Below are positions 35,801 to 46,955 of a DNA stretch of 64,000 nucleotides, in pieces (positions within the stretch are counted from its first letter, which is position 1; each line of letters opens with the position of its first letter). The stretch is from Microstegium vimineum (Eukaryota > Streptophyta > Magnoliopsida > Poales > Poaceae). Both the position numbers and the translations under genes were made by a program. The DNA is taken from NCBI GenBank assembly GCA_022036555.1, contig CM039139.1:12245689-12309688 (forward strand). Reading direction: 5' to 3'. The notes beneath the pieces were generated by a model, which saw only the letters and a list, made by a program, of their open reading frames with translations, searched no databases and was not told where the DNA came from.

Positions 35801-37141
35801 GGAAATGTTTGGTGTTTGCAGATCATTGATCGATCGATGGAAAGCGCGCTCAGCTTGGTATAATTAATTAAACGCGGACGTTCATCGTGCCAACTACTAG
35901 AACCGAACAGCATGCCATCGATGGAAGTGAATGCTCATAACTGTAGCCTGTAGGGTCGAGAAATTCAGTTGTTTTGCTTGCGTGCCCAGGGCCCGAGGCT
36001 ACGCGCTGTTCTCTACTCCCTCGACCTGTAAATATATTAGGTCTCAATGGAGAGTTTCATGACGTTGTTTCCAAAACGACAATGTCATACAAAATGAAAT
36101 GAAATTCGGATGAAACATCCACTCTCAATGGAGAGTTTCATTCTATAGTGTCATAGACATTTAATTTCAAGACTCATAGAAAGTTGGTATTCGTGCCAAG
36201 AGAATGTCATCCCCATAACACTCATTTCTTCTCCACACTGTCATGTCATAAAAAATGTCTATGTGACAGCATATTTAATGCGAATGAAACTCAAGTGACA
36301 CCCCATTGAGACTGGCCTTACGATCATTTGAACCTATTTTTAATAAATTTATTTAGAGATATACATATATTTTCTCCGAATCGAGTTAAATTTATGGCAT
36401 TTATACTAATGACGACAATTATTCCGGAGGGAGTAATGTTTGGTCTATTACTGTACTCTATGCTGCTGTAACAATCCGTTGTAGCCTTGTTGGTATATAC
36501 TCAGTCTAGATAGAGAAGAAAGAGAGGTTAGCTGGTCCATTGTGCAGCACCGATGATACTTGATACTGGGGAGGGAATAATTGTCCTGGCGGCGGCGGCA
36601 GCATCTTTCTGTGGCTTCGTTGGTGTAGCTGCCTGCAACTTGGTGGTGGACTCTCGATCGTACTCGTAGAAATGAATTCCAGCGGTTTTTCTTCCGCGTG
36701 AACCTGAACGACGTGCCATGCATGGTTGAGGCTAGTCTAGCTAGCAGGGCTAAAGGAACTCAGACTCACCGCGGGCGCCGTGCGCTGCGGCACGGCGAGG
36801 ATGCCGGACCCGATGCTGGTCCCAACGATGAGCGCCACCGCGCCGGCCACGCTCCCTCTCTTCTCGTTCTCGCCACGGGGCGGTGACGCGGGATCGGGAG
36901 CACCTGGCCGCAGCGCGGACCTCCCTTGCCCCGTCGCGCGCACCACTCCGGCTCCGGGCCTTGGGTCGTCACGCGCAGGGCTCTCGCCCTTGGCTGGCGC
37001 GCTGCTGCACCGTGCACCCTGGACGCCGCCGCCGCCGGTGCAGAGGCTTCTCGGCACACGGACGCGGCGGACCGCCGGGCAGCCGTACGTGGCGCGATGG
37101 ATCTTTGGGCACCGCGCCCCGCGGGCGATGGCCCCTTGCAT
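32853..37141 (-). CDS. Tryptophan/tyrosine permease family amino-acid transporter, probably plastid-targeted
   Basis: Plant homologue of bacterial TyrP/Mtr-type aromatic amino-acid permeases (APC superfamily). Exons: 37141-36770, 35711-35291, 34174-34037, 33932-33773, 33654-33516, 33386-33216, 33113-32853. All introns read GT-AG and the phases agree, giving 553 aa. An in-frame upstream Met at 37264 would add 41 residues. The first 100 or so residues are Arg/Ala/Pro-rich and look like a plastid transit region. TM1 carries GTSIGSGILAVPQ (about 107-119), the family's unwound-helix motif. Further membrane stretches include PSAACIVTCWAFLVAEALLI, AAFTAALAVLVAGGGTAV, VPAALPVIIFTLVFHDIAP and LLAVGTSLIGTLLGASQFF. 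A basic loop HLRRRRRRSKD follows TM2. The long intron 34175-35290 holds a MITE with a nested SINE. Substrate is inferred from the family only. A chorismate synthase gene lies about 28 kb away on the other strand. Confidence 0.9.
33937..33960. repeat. GAGAG short tandem repeat
   Basis: About four to five copies of GAGAG(G) lie inside the permease intron between exons 3 and 4, close to the acceptor of exon 4. Confidence 0.7.
34349..34936. mobile_element. MITE with TGTTTAGTTCC ends, interrupted by a SINE
   Basis: The left end GGGGTGTTTAGTTCC and right end GGAACTAAACAGGGC are inverted repeats. Subterminal words mirror each other (AAAATATTTTAGGGG, ACCAAAATATTTTGC). A tRNA-derived SINE interrupts the body. 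No convincing target duplication was found. The element sits in the permease intron. Confidence 0.6.
34540..34846 (-). mobile_element. tRNA-derived SINE, minus orientation
   Basis: On the minus strand the head carries a Pol III A-box-like TGGTCAAGGGG (34843-34833) and a perfect B box GGTTCAAATCC (34786-34776). The tail ends in an A run, seen as T9-T10 at 34540-34549. Possible target-site copies are AATCCCCATCA (left) and AATCCATATCATT (right), which are imperfect. It is a retroposon, not a working tRNA gene. Confidence 0.65.
36016..36433. mobile_element. Stowaway MITE with a nested insertion
   Basis: It runs from CTCCCTCGACCTGTAAATAT to ATTATTCCGGAGGGAG with TA on both flanks. The element is split by a second MITE at 36040-36317. 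It lies in the permease intron between exons 1 and 2. Confidence 0.65.
36040..36317. mobile_element. Tourist-like MITE nested in a Stowaway element
   Basis: The ends GGTCTCAATGG and CCATTGAGACTGGCC are inverted repeats with a 4-nt indel, flanked by TTA on both sides (36037-36039, 36318-36320). CAATGGAGAGTTTCAT occurs twice inside. The host Stowaway sequence continues on both sides. Confidence 0.65.
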
Positions 37142-37264
37142 CCGCGAGAATCTCTGGAGCACACACACTAACACACAGTTCGGTGGAGGTGCTTCGAGAG
37201 GGCCGCTGGAAGGAGTGGCTGCGGCTGTCCGTTCGGAATCTTTGGGTTGCAGTTTGTGGCGCAC

Positions 37265-39939
37265 GCCGCAGGAGCCGACGGGAGATTCTGGACCGGGCAG
37301 GGCGCGCCGAGCGCTAGAACGAAAATGACGTCGTCGGGTCCAGGCGTGTTGGTCTGTGGTTGTGTCATTTGTGTGGCCTGGAAATATGCTGGCGGGGACA
37401 CGTCGGCGGTTGGGGTGGGACGTCTATCGTTTCCCGGTGCCTCAAAGGTAACGAACTGCCAGGAGACATCCATCGTTTCCTAGTAGCATCATTTCATTTC
37501 AGGTGCGTTTTTCATTTACGCCATTTTGGATTGGACCATCCTTCATACCTTCGAGTCTTCGACCTCTTTGACGGTGATTTGTCCTGTGGGTTCCCCTCTT
37601 TCTCTCACAACTCTTCATTTACTCAGCCCTGAATATAAACCTCGCTTTAAAAAATCGACCGGTCATCAATTTTGTCAAATATATATACAATACGCATAAT
37701 AAGTAGCGTTAGTTTAAAAGCATCTCCAGGAGTGTATTTAAATTTAGATATCTAAGTTAGTTCTCCAAAATTAGTTCTCCAGGAGATATTTAAAAGCATC
37801 TCTAGGACGGTGGTGGTGGCGGCGTAGCGCTGCATCGCGCCATACGGGGATCGCGAGAAGACGGAAGGGAAACCATACAGACAATAGGGCTGGGGCTGGG
37901 GTGATTTGCAACATCTTGGATTAGATGGGATGGTGGGAGGGTTTAAGAGCTAAAATAATTCACCTTTACCTTTAACCATCGAATTAGAGTCTAGTGATCT
38001 AAATTAGAGTTTGCATAGTTTGCACAACTCATTGATTTCCATAGCATACACTCCCTTTTACATTCACTCTATACAGTAGAGACACTTTTAATTTGGCATA
38101 TTAAGGTGTCTCGCATCGCATGCGTATACATTATTTGGCATTTTTATTAGAAAATTAACTATAGATTGTAGATATGTTCAATAGGCATCTTAACTTTAGT
38201 AATTGGATGTCCTCAATATATGCTCTACATCAATCCTCAACGGTATATCCAGGTGGTACGTGAAAGTTCAATAAGTTGTATATGCCATGTTATTAATATA
38301 CGGACATATTTACTAGTACCTCCATGCTAATTTCTTGAAGTATATGAAATGTATGACATATGCAATGACACCTCTTGAATATTTTGAAGGACCTTGCCAG
38401 GACATTTTATTTCCACTAGGCTAAGCATTAAGAACATAGAATGGAAAGTCAGACAAGAGATTGAAACCGATCTACCAGTGTTATAGAGTGTGCTGACTTG
38501 TATTCTTCTCTTCTAAGTTCTTTAAAACATTCAGATTATCCTATTATAAACGTCAGATAATCAACCTTTAATTATTGGGTAATCCATATCCGCTGGATTT
38601 TGTCAATCCCATATGCTACACCATATTCATATATAATCGAAATCGGTGATGTGCAATATATTTTATTGTCTCACCCTATGAATTTGGAATCTCAAATTCG
38701 AAGCCAAGTAGCCTAATAAATGACCCTAAAATTTATAATCACACACATTCTAAAATTGTAATGCTTTGTTAGTTTTTAGGGAAGTAATGCTGTGTTAGTG
38801 GTTTTTATGGATGGAGAAATGGAATCAATTTTGTTTTGCTCTAATCTCAATGTAAACGGTAACATTAACGTTATGAAAAAATTCCTATTTAATATTTAAA
38901 ATCTTCTACTTTCTTATTTGACACTTAGAGTTAAAATCTTTTCTGTTTGTCCGTTGTCACCCTTTTATTTTTTTTCTTACGAAGTATTTATATTATATTT
39001 ATCCTAAATTATAAGTCATTTCAAGAATCTCGGAAAATTAAAGAATCTTAAATCTTACCAAATATATATAATAATATAATAACATTTATTATGTCAACTA
39101 AATATCACTATATTTTGTATCAATTGTATTTTTATAGTTTTTTATTTGATGTTGTAAATTTTTATAATTTTTTAATATGTTTTTGTTAAAATTGAAGTAC
39201 TTTAAATTTCTAATAAAATTCTCGGAGTCGCTCATAATTTGAAATGAAAAGAGTACTTACATTATAGTGGTAACAGTGTTGAGTCGTATAGAAAAGACAG
39301 TTTACTCTTGTTGTTTTTTTCCCGGTCGTGCCGTTTTCTCAACAGTTGCTGTTACCTGGCTTCTCATGGCGCGTGCCCTGGACTGGAGAACCTCGGAGAT
39401 GTGATAACCAGTGGTTTATCGCACACAATTTGGGACTTGACGTAACTTGGATCTGGATGCTCGAAACAGTAATGCACACGTCCGTCTGCCTTCACCGCGG
39501 TGGTGTGAATGAGCCTAGCTGAGCAAGCGAGCATCGCGCATCCATGGTGTGAATGAATGCAGCAGGTGGAGCTGCCGAACGGCATGGCCACTCATGGCCA
39601 GCCAGCCAAGCTTGGGGGATGGATCTTCAACCCCGATCCCCTGTGCCTCTGCGCCGGCCCTCGTGACTCCGACGCCCACACCACAGGTCACCGGCAGGCG
39701 GCTTGGCTTCGACCAACCGATTCCGCTCACGCATTCACTGCACCATAACTCCCCCTCTCGCCGCCCCACCTACTCACAACTCACGCCGTCCTCTTAAACC
39801 CAGCCGCGCCTCAGTGGCTATTGCGCACACGCATACGCATACGCATGCCACCGTTTTCTCCCTAGCACTACCGTGCCTTCAACGTACGGGAGATCGAAGA
39901 GCCACTGCCGTTGCAGATCGACCGGCGGAGCGGAGATCG
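37265..39939. other. Spacer between divergent permease and NLR genes
   Basis: No gene was seen. The GC-rich part at 37265-37500 may hold the permease promoter on the minus strand. The middle is AT-rich. A decayed Stowaway-like block at about 38985-39254 contains AAATTATAAGTCATTTCAAG and ends in CATAATTTGAAATGAAAAGA. The last 500 bases are the GC-richer NLR leader, with a CATACG-type run near 39830-39846. Confidence 0.45.
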
Positions 39940-42900
39940 ATGGAGCTGCAGCTCGCGGCCGTGCTCGGCTCGCTCGCCCTCGGCGGCGCGGTGCTGGTGC
40001 TATTCTTCGGCAAGTGGTGGCAGCCGCTGGCCGGTGCCGACCGGCGCGTCAAGGAGCTGGCCGACGCGGTGGAGGCCCTGCTGCGGCAGCGGGGCGAGGT
40101 GCTGGGCCACCACGACCCAGCGCCGTCGTCGTCGGATCCCGTGCGCGCGTGGCTGCGGCGCGTGCAGGAGGCGCAGGACGAGACGGTGTCCATCAAGGCG
40201 CGCCACGACGGCGGGCAGCTCTACGTCGTCCGCCTGCTGCAGTACCTCTTCCTCCCAACGGGCCCCGTCGCGGGGCTCGCCGAGCAGCAGCTCAAGGCGG
40301 TGCGCGCGCTCCGGGAGCAGGGCGCCGCGATCCTCGACGCCGCGCTGGCCACGCCGCAGGCGCCGCCTCCTCTGCTCTGCGACCCGGAGGAGCTGGAGGG
40401 CCTCCCCGCCGAGGCGGGGCCCGCGAGGGTCTACCTCAACCAGGCGCTCCGCTTCCTCGGCGACTGCGACGCCGCGCTCGGCGTCTGGGGCGCCGGCGGC
40501 GTGGGCAAGACCACGGTGCTCAAGCTGGTGCGCGAGGTGTGCGGCCGCGTCGCGCGCTTCGACCACGTCCTGCTCGTCGCCGCCTCCAGGGACTGCACGG
40601 TGGCCAAGCTCCAGAGGGAGGTCGTGTCCGTGCTCGGCCTGCGCGACGCGCCCACGGAGCAGGCGCAGGCCGCTGGGATCCTCAGCTTCCTCAGGGACAA
40701 GAGCTTCCTCCTGCTGCTGGACGGCGTGTGCGAACGCCTGGACCTGGAGAGGGTCGGCATCCCGCACCCCCTCGGCATGGCCAACGGCAAGGTGAGGAAG
40801 ATCATAGTGGCGTCGAGGAGCGAGGCGTTGTGCGCCGACATGGGCTGCCGCAACAAGATCAAGATGGAGTGCTTCAACGAGGAGGACGCGTGGAGCCTGT
40901 TTCAAGCTAGCGTTGGCAGCGACACTCAAATTCCTGCACTTGCTAGACAGGTAATCAGCTTATCTGTTTCAGATACTGCTTTTCAATAATATAATAAGTA
41001 CGACCCCTCCGTCGGGTAAGTCAACGTTTTCAAAATACCGGTAATTATGTATTAAAATATATAAATAATTATGTTGAGTAATTAGTACCATCAGAAATAT
41101 CTTTTAAGTCTAGTTTTTTAACAAATTTATTTGGAGATATAAATGTTGCATGTATTTTCTACAACTTAATCAAAGTTGAGAAAGTTTGACCGACACGTAT
41201 CCCATAACGACCTCCTTTTTAGGTCGGAGGGAGTACTTTTTACATGATCTTCTAACGTACATTTTGTTTCATAAAGATTGTAGGAGTAGCATATTAATAA
41301 TAATAAATCAATTGTTGGTTAAGAGTTTGTCCTAACCAAATGAAATACACCTGTTCGTTTTGACTATTTTTTCAGTTTTGTGCAACTGCTTCCTCCTCCG
41401 TTAAGTTTTATGGTTTTTTAAGATTGGTTAGTGCTCAATGAAAATAAATCATGTATCTTAGTTATTGGAGATGATTTATACTCCATCCATCCCAAATTAT
41501 AAGACATCTAAAGAATCTTGGAGAGTATCTCAAATTTGATCAAAACTTATATGATAATACAATAATATTTATGATGTCAACTAACAACATCTCCAACAGT
41601 TTGCTAAATCACTTATCATCCTTTAAAATTTAGCAAATCAATCAAAAAACACTCTCCAACAGTTTGCTAATTGGACTTGTCAATTCTACACGCTTGCCAA
41701 AAGATTGCATCGGTTTGCCATTTTTGTGAGCGCGCATCGGCTTGCCATCCTGTCGCCCGCGAGTCCTCCTCTCGGTTTCCCGCATACAAGTTTCCTCCGC
41801 ATGCAAGTTTTCTTCCTTTTTAATCTTTTTTTTTTGTTTGGCAAGTGAGAAATAAAAAATTGTTGGAGATGACCTCTTTTCAACTTGATAAATTATTATA
41901 GCAACTTGCTAAAACACAAGATTTGACAAGTGAGAAATAACAAATTGTTGGAGATGCTCTAAGTATCATTAGATTCATTATCAATTATATTTTCATAGTA
42001 TGACTATTTGATGTTATAAATCTTTATAGTTTTTTCTATAATTATTTGGTCAAACTTGATATGCTTTAATTTTTCAAGATTCTTAGAATGTCTTATAATT
42101 TGAGATGAAGGGAGTACTAATTAAGGAACAAGTCATCATTAAAAAGGAATGTATTGATGTATGAGGACGGCAATCTCAAACTGATATGAGCTCAATCTAT
42201 TCCTATCCTTTATAAGAGCTAATAGAATCTCCACTAGATTTCTCTCCCTTATCCAGAGTAACAGCTGCAACAGATCTTCATTCACATCTATATATTATTA
42301 ATGAGATCTCCTAAATCTACCACCATCTCTCCTAAAGAAAGGGGAGACATTTCACTCTCCTAAAGAAGGGGGAGACATTTCACTCTCCTAAATTAGAGTT
42401 CTCCTAAATCAGGATCAGTTTTTTTTTTGCAATCTACTATAGCAAAGGTCTTTAGTATCTGAAGTTACTTTCAAGAGATTTTTCAAGCTGTAATAGACTG
42501 TTTTAAGCTTTAGAACCCTGTCTAGCTGACCTCTTGGTCACCCCCCCTCTCACCGGCGAGTGATGAGTTCTGTTCAGTCCTGCGCTGTATACGGTTTTGG
42601 ATGCTTGGTCTTTTATTCTTGCAATATAAGGTCGGGGCAATGGCCCTTGAACTCTAAAAAAAATCTCCAGTAACTGGTTGCAGGGAGATTTTTTATAATA
42701 GGGGAGAAAGAGTGGGAGATATGGTGAACATGCTCTAAAACATTGCGTTTTCTAATACATTTATAAATTTATTGAATCCTATAAAACATCACGTTATGAA
42801 GTTTTCTAGGACGGATGGATTTGTGTATTTTTCAGTTACCATTGTATGTCCTTTTTTTTTTGGAAGGACCCTTGTATCGTATGCCTACTAGGGGGTTTAG

Positions 42901-44884
42901 GTAGTTGATGATGTTGATCCAAGGACATCAAGCTGCTTGTTGACTGATTAATCCAAAGGCCTTGGATAAGTTTGGAGAAGTCAAACCTTAAGCCAAGGGC
43001 GACCAAACTATTCTTTTATGATGTCCATTCTTGTTTAACACATTTCGCTCACAAAATATCATATATAGTCCCATTTTCAGTCTTTTATTTAAAACTTGAC
43101 TTGGAAGTCTTTTCGTTTGACATAAATATCTGATTTCTTGTTTTCCCATCAAACAGGTCGCTGCCGAATGCAAATGCTTGCCTTTGGCCCTCGTCACTGT
43201 CGGCCGCGCCATGTCAAGTAAGCACACACCCGAGGAGTGGTCCAACGCACTCGACACCCTCAAGGCGTCGCTGCTCTCCGTCACGCCCGGCTTGGACAAG
43301 ACCACGCACGGGCTAGTGAAGTTCTGCTACAACAATCTGGAGAGCGACATGGTGAGGGAATGCTTCCTGACCTGCGCGCTATGGCCGGAGGACCACAACA
43401 TCTCCAACGAGGAGCTCGTACAGAGCTGGATTGGACTCGGCCTGCTCCCCGATCTCGGCGACATCGAAGAGGCCCACAGGTTCGGTCTCTCGGTGATTGC
43501 CATCCTGAAGGACGCGCGGCTGCTGGAGCCGGGGGACAGCCACCGCTACAACATGTTCCCGTCAGACACTCACGTCAGGCTGCACGACGTCGTGCGCGAC
43601 GCGGCGCTCCGGTTCGCGCTTGGCAAGTGGCTGGTCCGCGCAGGCGCCGGGCTCAGGGAGCCCCCGCGCGAGGAGGCGCTGTGGCGCGGCGCGCAGCGCG
43701 TGTCCCTGATGCACAACACCATCGAGGACGCCCCGGCGAAGGTGGGCAGCGCCCTCGCGGACGCGCAGCCGGCGTCGCTGATGCTCCAGTGCAACAAGGC
43801 TCTGCCGAAGAGGATGCTGCAGGCGATCCAGCATTTCACCAGGCTCACGTACCTGGACCTCGAGGACACCGGTATTCAGGACGCCTTCCCCGTGGAGATC
43901 TGCTGCTTGGTCAACCTCAAGTACCTCAACCTATCCAAGAACAAGATCCTGTCGCTGCCTATGGAGCTGGGCAACCTGAGCCAGCTCGAGTACTTCTACC
44001 TCCGCGACAACTACTACATCCAGGTCACGATACCACCGGGGCTGATCTCGCGGCTCGGGAAGCTGCAGGTGCTGGAGGTGTTCACCGCGAGCATCGTCTC
44101 CGTCGCGGACAACTACGTCGCGCCAGTCATTGACGACCTCGAGAGCAGCGGCGCCGGCGCGCGCATGGCGTCGCTCGGCATCTGGCTTGACACCACCCGC
44201 GACGTGGAGCGCCTCGCGCGGCTAGCGCCGGGCGTGCGCACCCGGTCGCTCCACCTGCGCAAGCTGGAAGGGGCGCGCGCCGTTCCGCTGCTGTCCGCGG
44301 AGCACGCGCCGGAGCTTGGCGGCGTGCAGGAGAGCCTGCGAGAGCTGGCGGTCTACTCGTCCGACGTTGAGGAGATCGCAGCCGACGCGCACGTGCCCAG
44401 GCTGGAGATCATCAAGTTTGGGTTCCTCACGAAGCTGCGCGCCATGGCTTGGTCCCACGCCGCCGGGTCCAACCTCCGCGATGTCGGCCTGGGCGCGTGC
44501 CACAGCCTAACCCACCTGACCTGGGTGCAGCACCTCCCCTGCCTAGAGTCGCTGAACCTCAGCGGATGCAACGGGATGACGAGGCTGCTTGGTGGCGCGG
44601 AGGACGGCGGCAGCTCCAAGGAGGAGGTGGTCGTGTTCCCGCGGCTCAAGGTTCTGGCCCTGCTGGGGCTGCAGAAGCTGGAGGACGTCCGAGTCGACGG
44701 GGAGTGCGCGTTCCCGGAGCTGCGGCGCCTACAGACGAGGGGGTGCCCGCGGCTGAAGAGGATTCCGATGCGCCCGGCGCGCGGGCAGCAGGGTACCGTG
44801 CGGATCGAGTGCGACAAGCACTGGTGGAACGCACTACAGTGGGCGGGCGAGGACGTCAAGGCCTGCTTCGTCCCCGTGCTCTGA
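39940..44884 (+). CDS. CC-NB-LRR immune receptor, RPS2-like
   Basis: Intracellular plant immune receptor of the RPS2-like CNL class. Exons 39940-40950 and 43157-44884, GT-AG, phase 0, give 912 aa. Residues 5-24 are strongly hydrophobic (LAAVLGSLALGGAVLVLFF). A coiled-coil-like segment follows to about 140. The NB-ARC P-loop is GAGGVGKTT (184-192). Kinase-2 reads FLLLLDGVCE (256-265), with Gly replacing the usual second Asp. RNBS-B is KIIVASRSEALCADMG, the GLPLAL motif reads CLPLAL, and the MHD motif reads LHD (479-481). LRRs follow (LTYLDLEDTGIQ, LKYLNLSKNKILSLP, LESLNLSGCNGMTRL). The end, CDKHWWNALQW, resembles the C-terminus of RPS2. An in-frame upstream ATG at 39703 exists, but the ATG at 39940 fits the class. 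The 2.2-kb intron is full of MITEs. The coding frame is intact. Confidence 0.93.
41001..41233. mobile_element. Stowaway MITE in the NLR intron
   Basis: It runs from CGACCCCTCCGTCGGGTAAG to TTTTTAGGTCGGAGGGAG and is flanked by TA on both sides. It belongs to the same subfamily as the elements at 30070 and 58218 (shared AAGTCAACGTTT, TATTAAAATATATAAATAAT). Confidence 0.75.
41481..42114. mobile_element. Stowaway MITE split by a Tourist-type MITE
   Basis: It runs from CTCCATCCATCCCAAATTAT to ATAATTTGAGATGAAGGGAG with TA flanks. The Stowaway body is interrupted between GTCAACTAA and GTATCATTAG. An uninterrupted relative at 56759-57018 reads CCAACTAAGTATCATTAG across the same point. Confidence 0.8.
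41585..41959. mobile_element. Tourist/Harbinger-type MITE, copy B, nested
   Basis: Same family as 6356-6685, 375 bp. It runs from CAACATCTCCAACAG to TTGTTGGAGATGCTC, with TAA on both sides. It carries an extra segment of about 45-50 bp near 41785-41835 that copy A lacks. Confidence 0.82.
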
Positions 44885-45005
44885 GTCGCTTCGCTTGTTG
44901 TAGGCGGACGCAGCTGCAATTTTGGCGCCAGCTCGACGACCACTGGGTTGCACCACGGTTCAAGGCAAGACGAGCGATGGAATCGGCATTATCTCTCGAG
45001 CAGCA

Positions 45006-45011
45006 AATAAA
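45006..45011 (+). terminator. Possible poly(A) signal of the NLR gene
   Basis: AATAAA lies about 120 nt after the NLR stop codon, a typical plant distance. There is no transcript evidence. Confidence 0.35.
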
Positions 45012-46955
45012 GACGGTTTATTTTGGATTTCTTCTAGAACAATTCAAAATTTGGCTTAATTCCTGCTATGTTGTGAGCTGGTGACTTGATTTTATATAGT
45101 TTACTAATAACTCCAAATGAACATGGGACTCTTTTGATCTCATAGACTAACAACCAGTACTAGCAAAAAAATTGCTCTAGTCTATCCAAATAGACGAGCT
45201 AATGGATGAACTAATTTTCAGTTAAACTATTGGCTTTGCTTGTTACTCTCTTTATTTTAAATTATAAGTCGTTTTATCCTTTTTACATATAGATAATTTT
45301 ATCATCTTTCTAAACAAATTATGTATCTTGCTAGGGATACATGCACCTCGTCCTGTTCGGCTAATCATTTCTGCGGCTGATAAATCGGCTGATACCATTT
45401 TTGTCTGTTTTATTATGAGATAAAAAAACTGTAACATGACTGATAAGCCAAACGAACATGATTAAAAATTAAAATATGTAAGGGGTATTAGTCAGATGCT
45501 AATTTTAGCACTACTGAATAATTAGCCTTAGCTGATCCAAAATTGCCCTGTGTACCACCTATATACTTGAAGAATTAAAACAAATATTCCATGTTAATAT
45601 TATAAAAAATATGTTTTATGTTAATTCTCATAGACATTTTAGAAAAATGATAAAAATTGAAAATTCTTGTAAAAATCACCAACAACTAATCTTTTTGAGA
45701 ATATTGACAACTAATCTTAAATTTCATAGACTCTAGTTATCATCATCAAAATAGCCATTATTTTAAATTTTATTTCTAATAAAATATTCACATTCACCAT
45801 TACGAAAAATGCATAATAAAGCAATCATTGATTTACTTTTAGATTACCCATTTTTATGTTTACGAAAGATGATATAAAAACTATTGTAAAATAAATTAAA
45901 ATACGCCTTAAATCTAAATCTAATTACAAAAATAAGCCAATATACAATCTAAACTATTCCTCATAGGATAGACACAAAATAAAAGAGTCACAATTCTTAG
46001 AACTTAGCCGTTTTAACCCCCTATATAAAAAACTTGAGCCATGCATTTATGTACTAACTGTCCACGCTTCATTTACAATCAAGTAACAATGAGAATTGGC
46101 TACAAATATAATATACTACAAAAACACATTTTTTTAACAAAGCAACTATTTTTAAAATAAAATAATAAATTTTTGTGTTCCTCCTTTTGACCTAGAGAAT
46201 CAAACTACTTATTATATTAAATTTAATATAAAAATAAAGGTGTCTAACTCAAAACTTAATTTGAACATTAACTCGGCTATAAAAAGAATTTCATAGTGGT
46301 TGTTTTTAGCGCGTGACAACTTTTAGAGACCGTCATTCCAATCATATATCCTAATTTGTGAATCAGTGCCTAGTTCAACATTTTGTTATTTGTATGAATT
46401 ATTAGTACTTCACCCCATAAATTCATTGAAAATGAGAATAGCAGACAACTAATAATTATTACTCCCTTCATTTCAAACTATAAGTCATGTGTTCTATTTT
46501 TTTTGGAAAGGTCTCAAGTTTGATTAAAATTATAGATAAATTTTCAAAGATTTATGGCATTAAATATGTTTACTATGAAAATATAACTAATAAAAAATCT
46601 AAACTTATTTGGTATCATACATGTTATTATGTTATTATATTATATGAATTTGGTCAAACTTGATATGTTTTGAGTCTAAACAAATATTAAAATGCCTTAT
46701 AATTTGAAAGAATGGAGTAAAACACACATATAATCTACTACATATGGCATAACCCTAATTTTTTCTAAAACCAAACACCTTCTTTATTTTTTTAGATCTC
46801 ATCAATCAATAGCCAAAAATTAGTAAGACCTTATTTGGATGTACTCAGAATATCATATTCATATAATCTTTATGTGTTGATGTGAATTGAAGTGAAATTT
46901 AAACTAAATTCTACCGTAATTCACCTCAATCCATGTAAATTAAGGAGTTACTAAT
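45012..46955. other. AT-rich spacer
   Basis: No gene was seen. A small inverted-repeat patch at 45350-45465 (CCTGTTCGGCTAATCA at one end, GCCAAACGAACATG at the other) looks like a short hAT-type MITE. A Stowaway element is listed separately. Confidence 0.5.
46462..46717. mobile_element. Stowaway MITE
   Basis: It runs from CTCCCTTCATTTCAAACTAT to CTTATAATTTGAAAGAATGG with TA flanks. The inverted repeat is partly decayed. Same subfamily as 41481 and 56759 (AAATATAACTAATAAAAAAT, TTTGGTCAAACTTGATATG). Confidence 0.7.
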
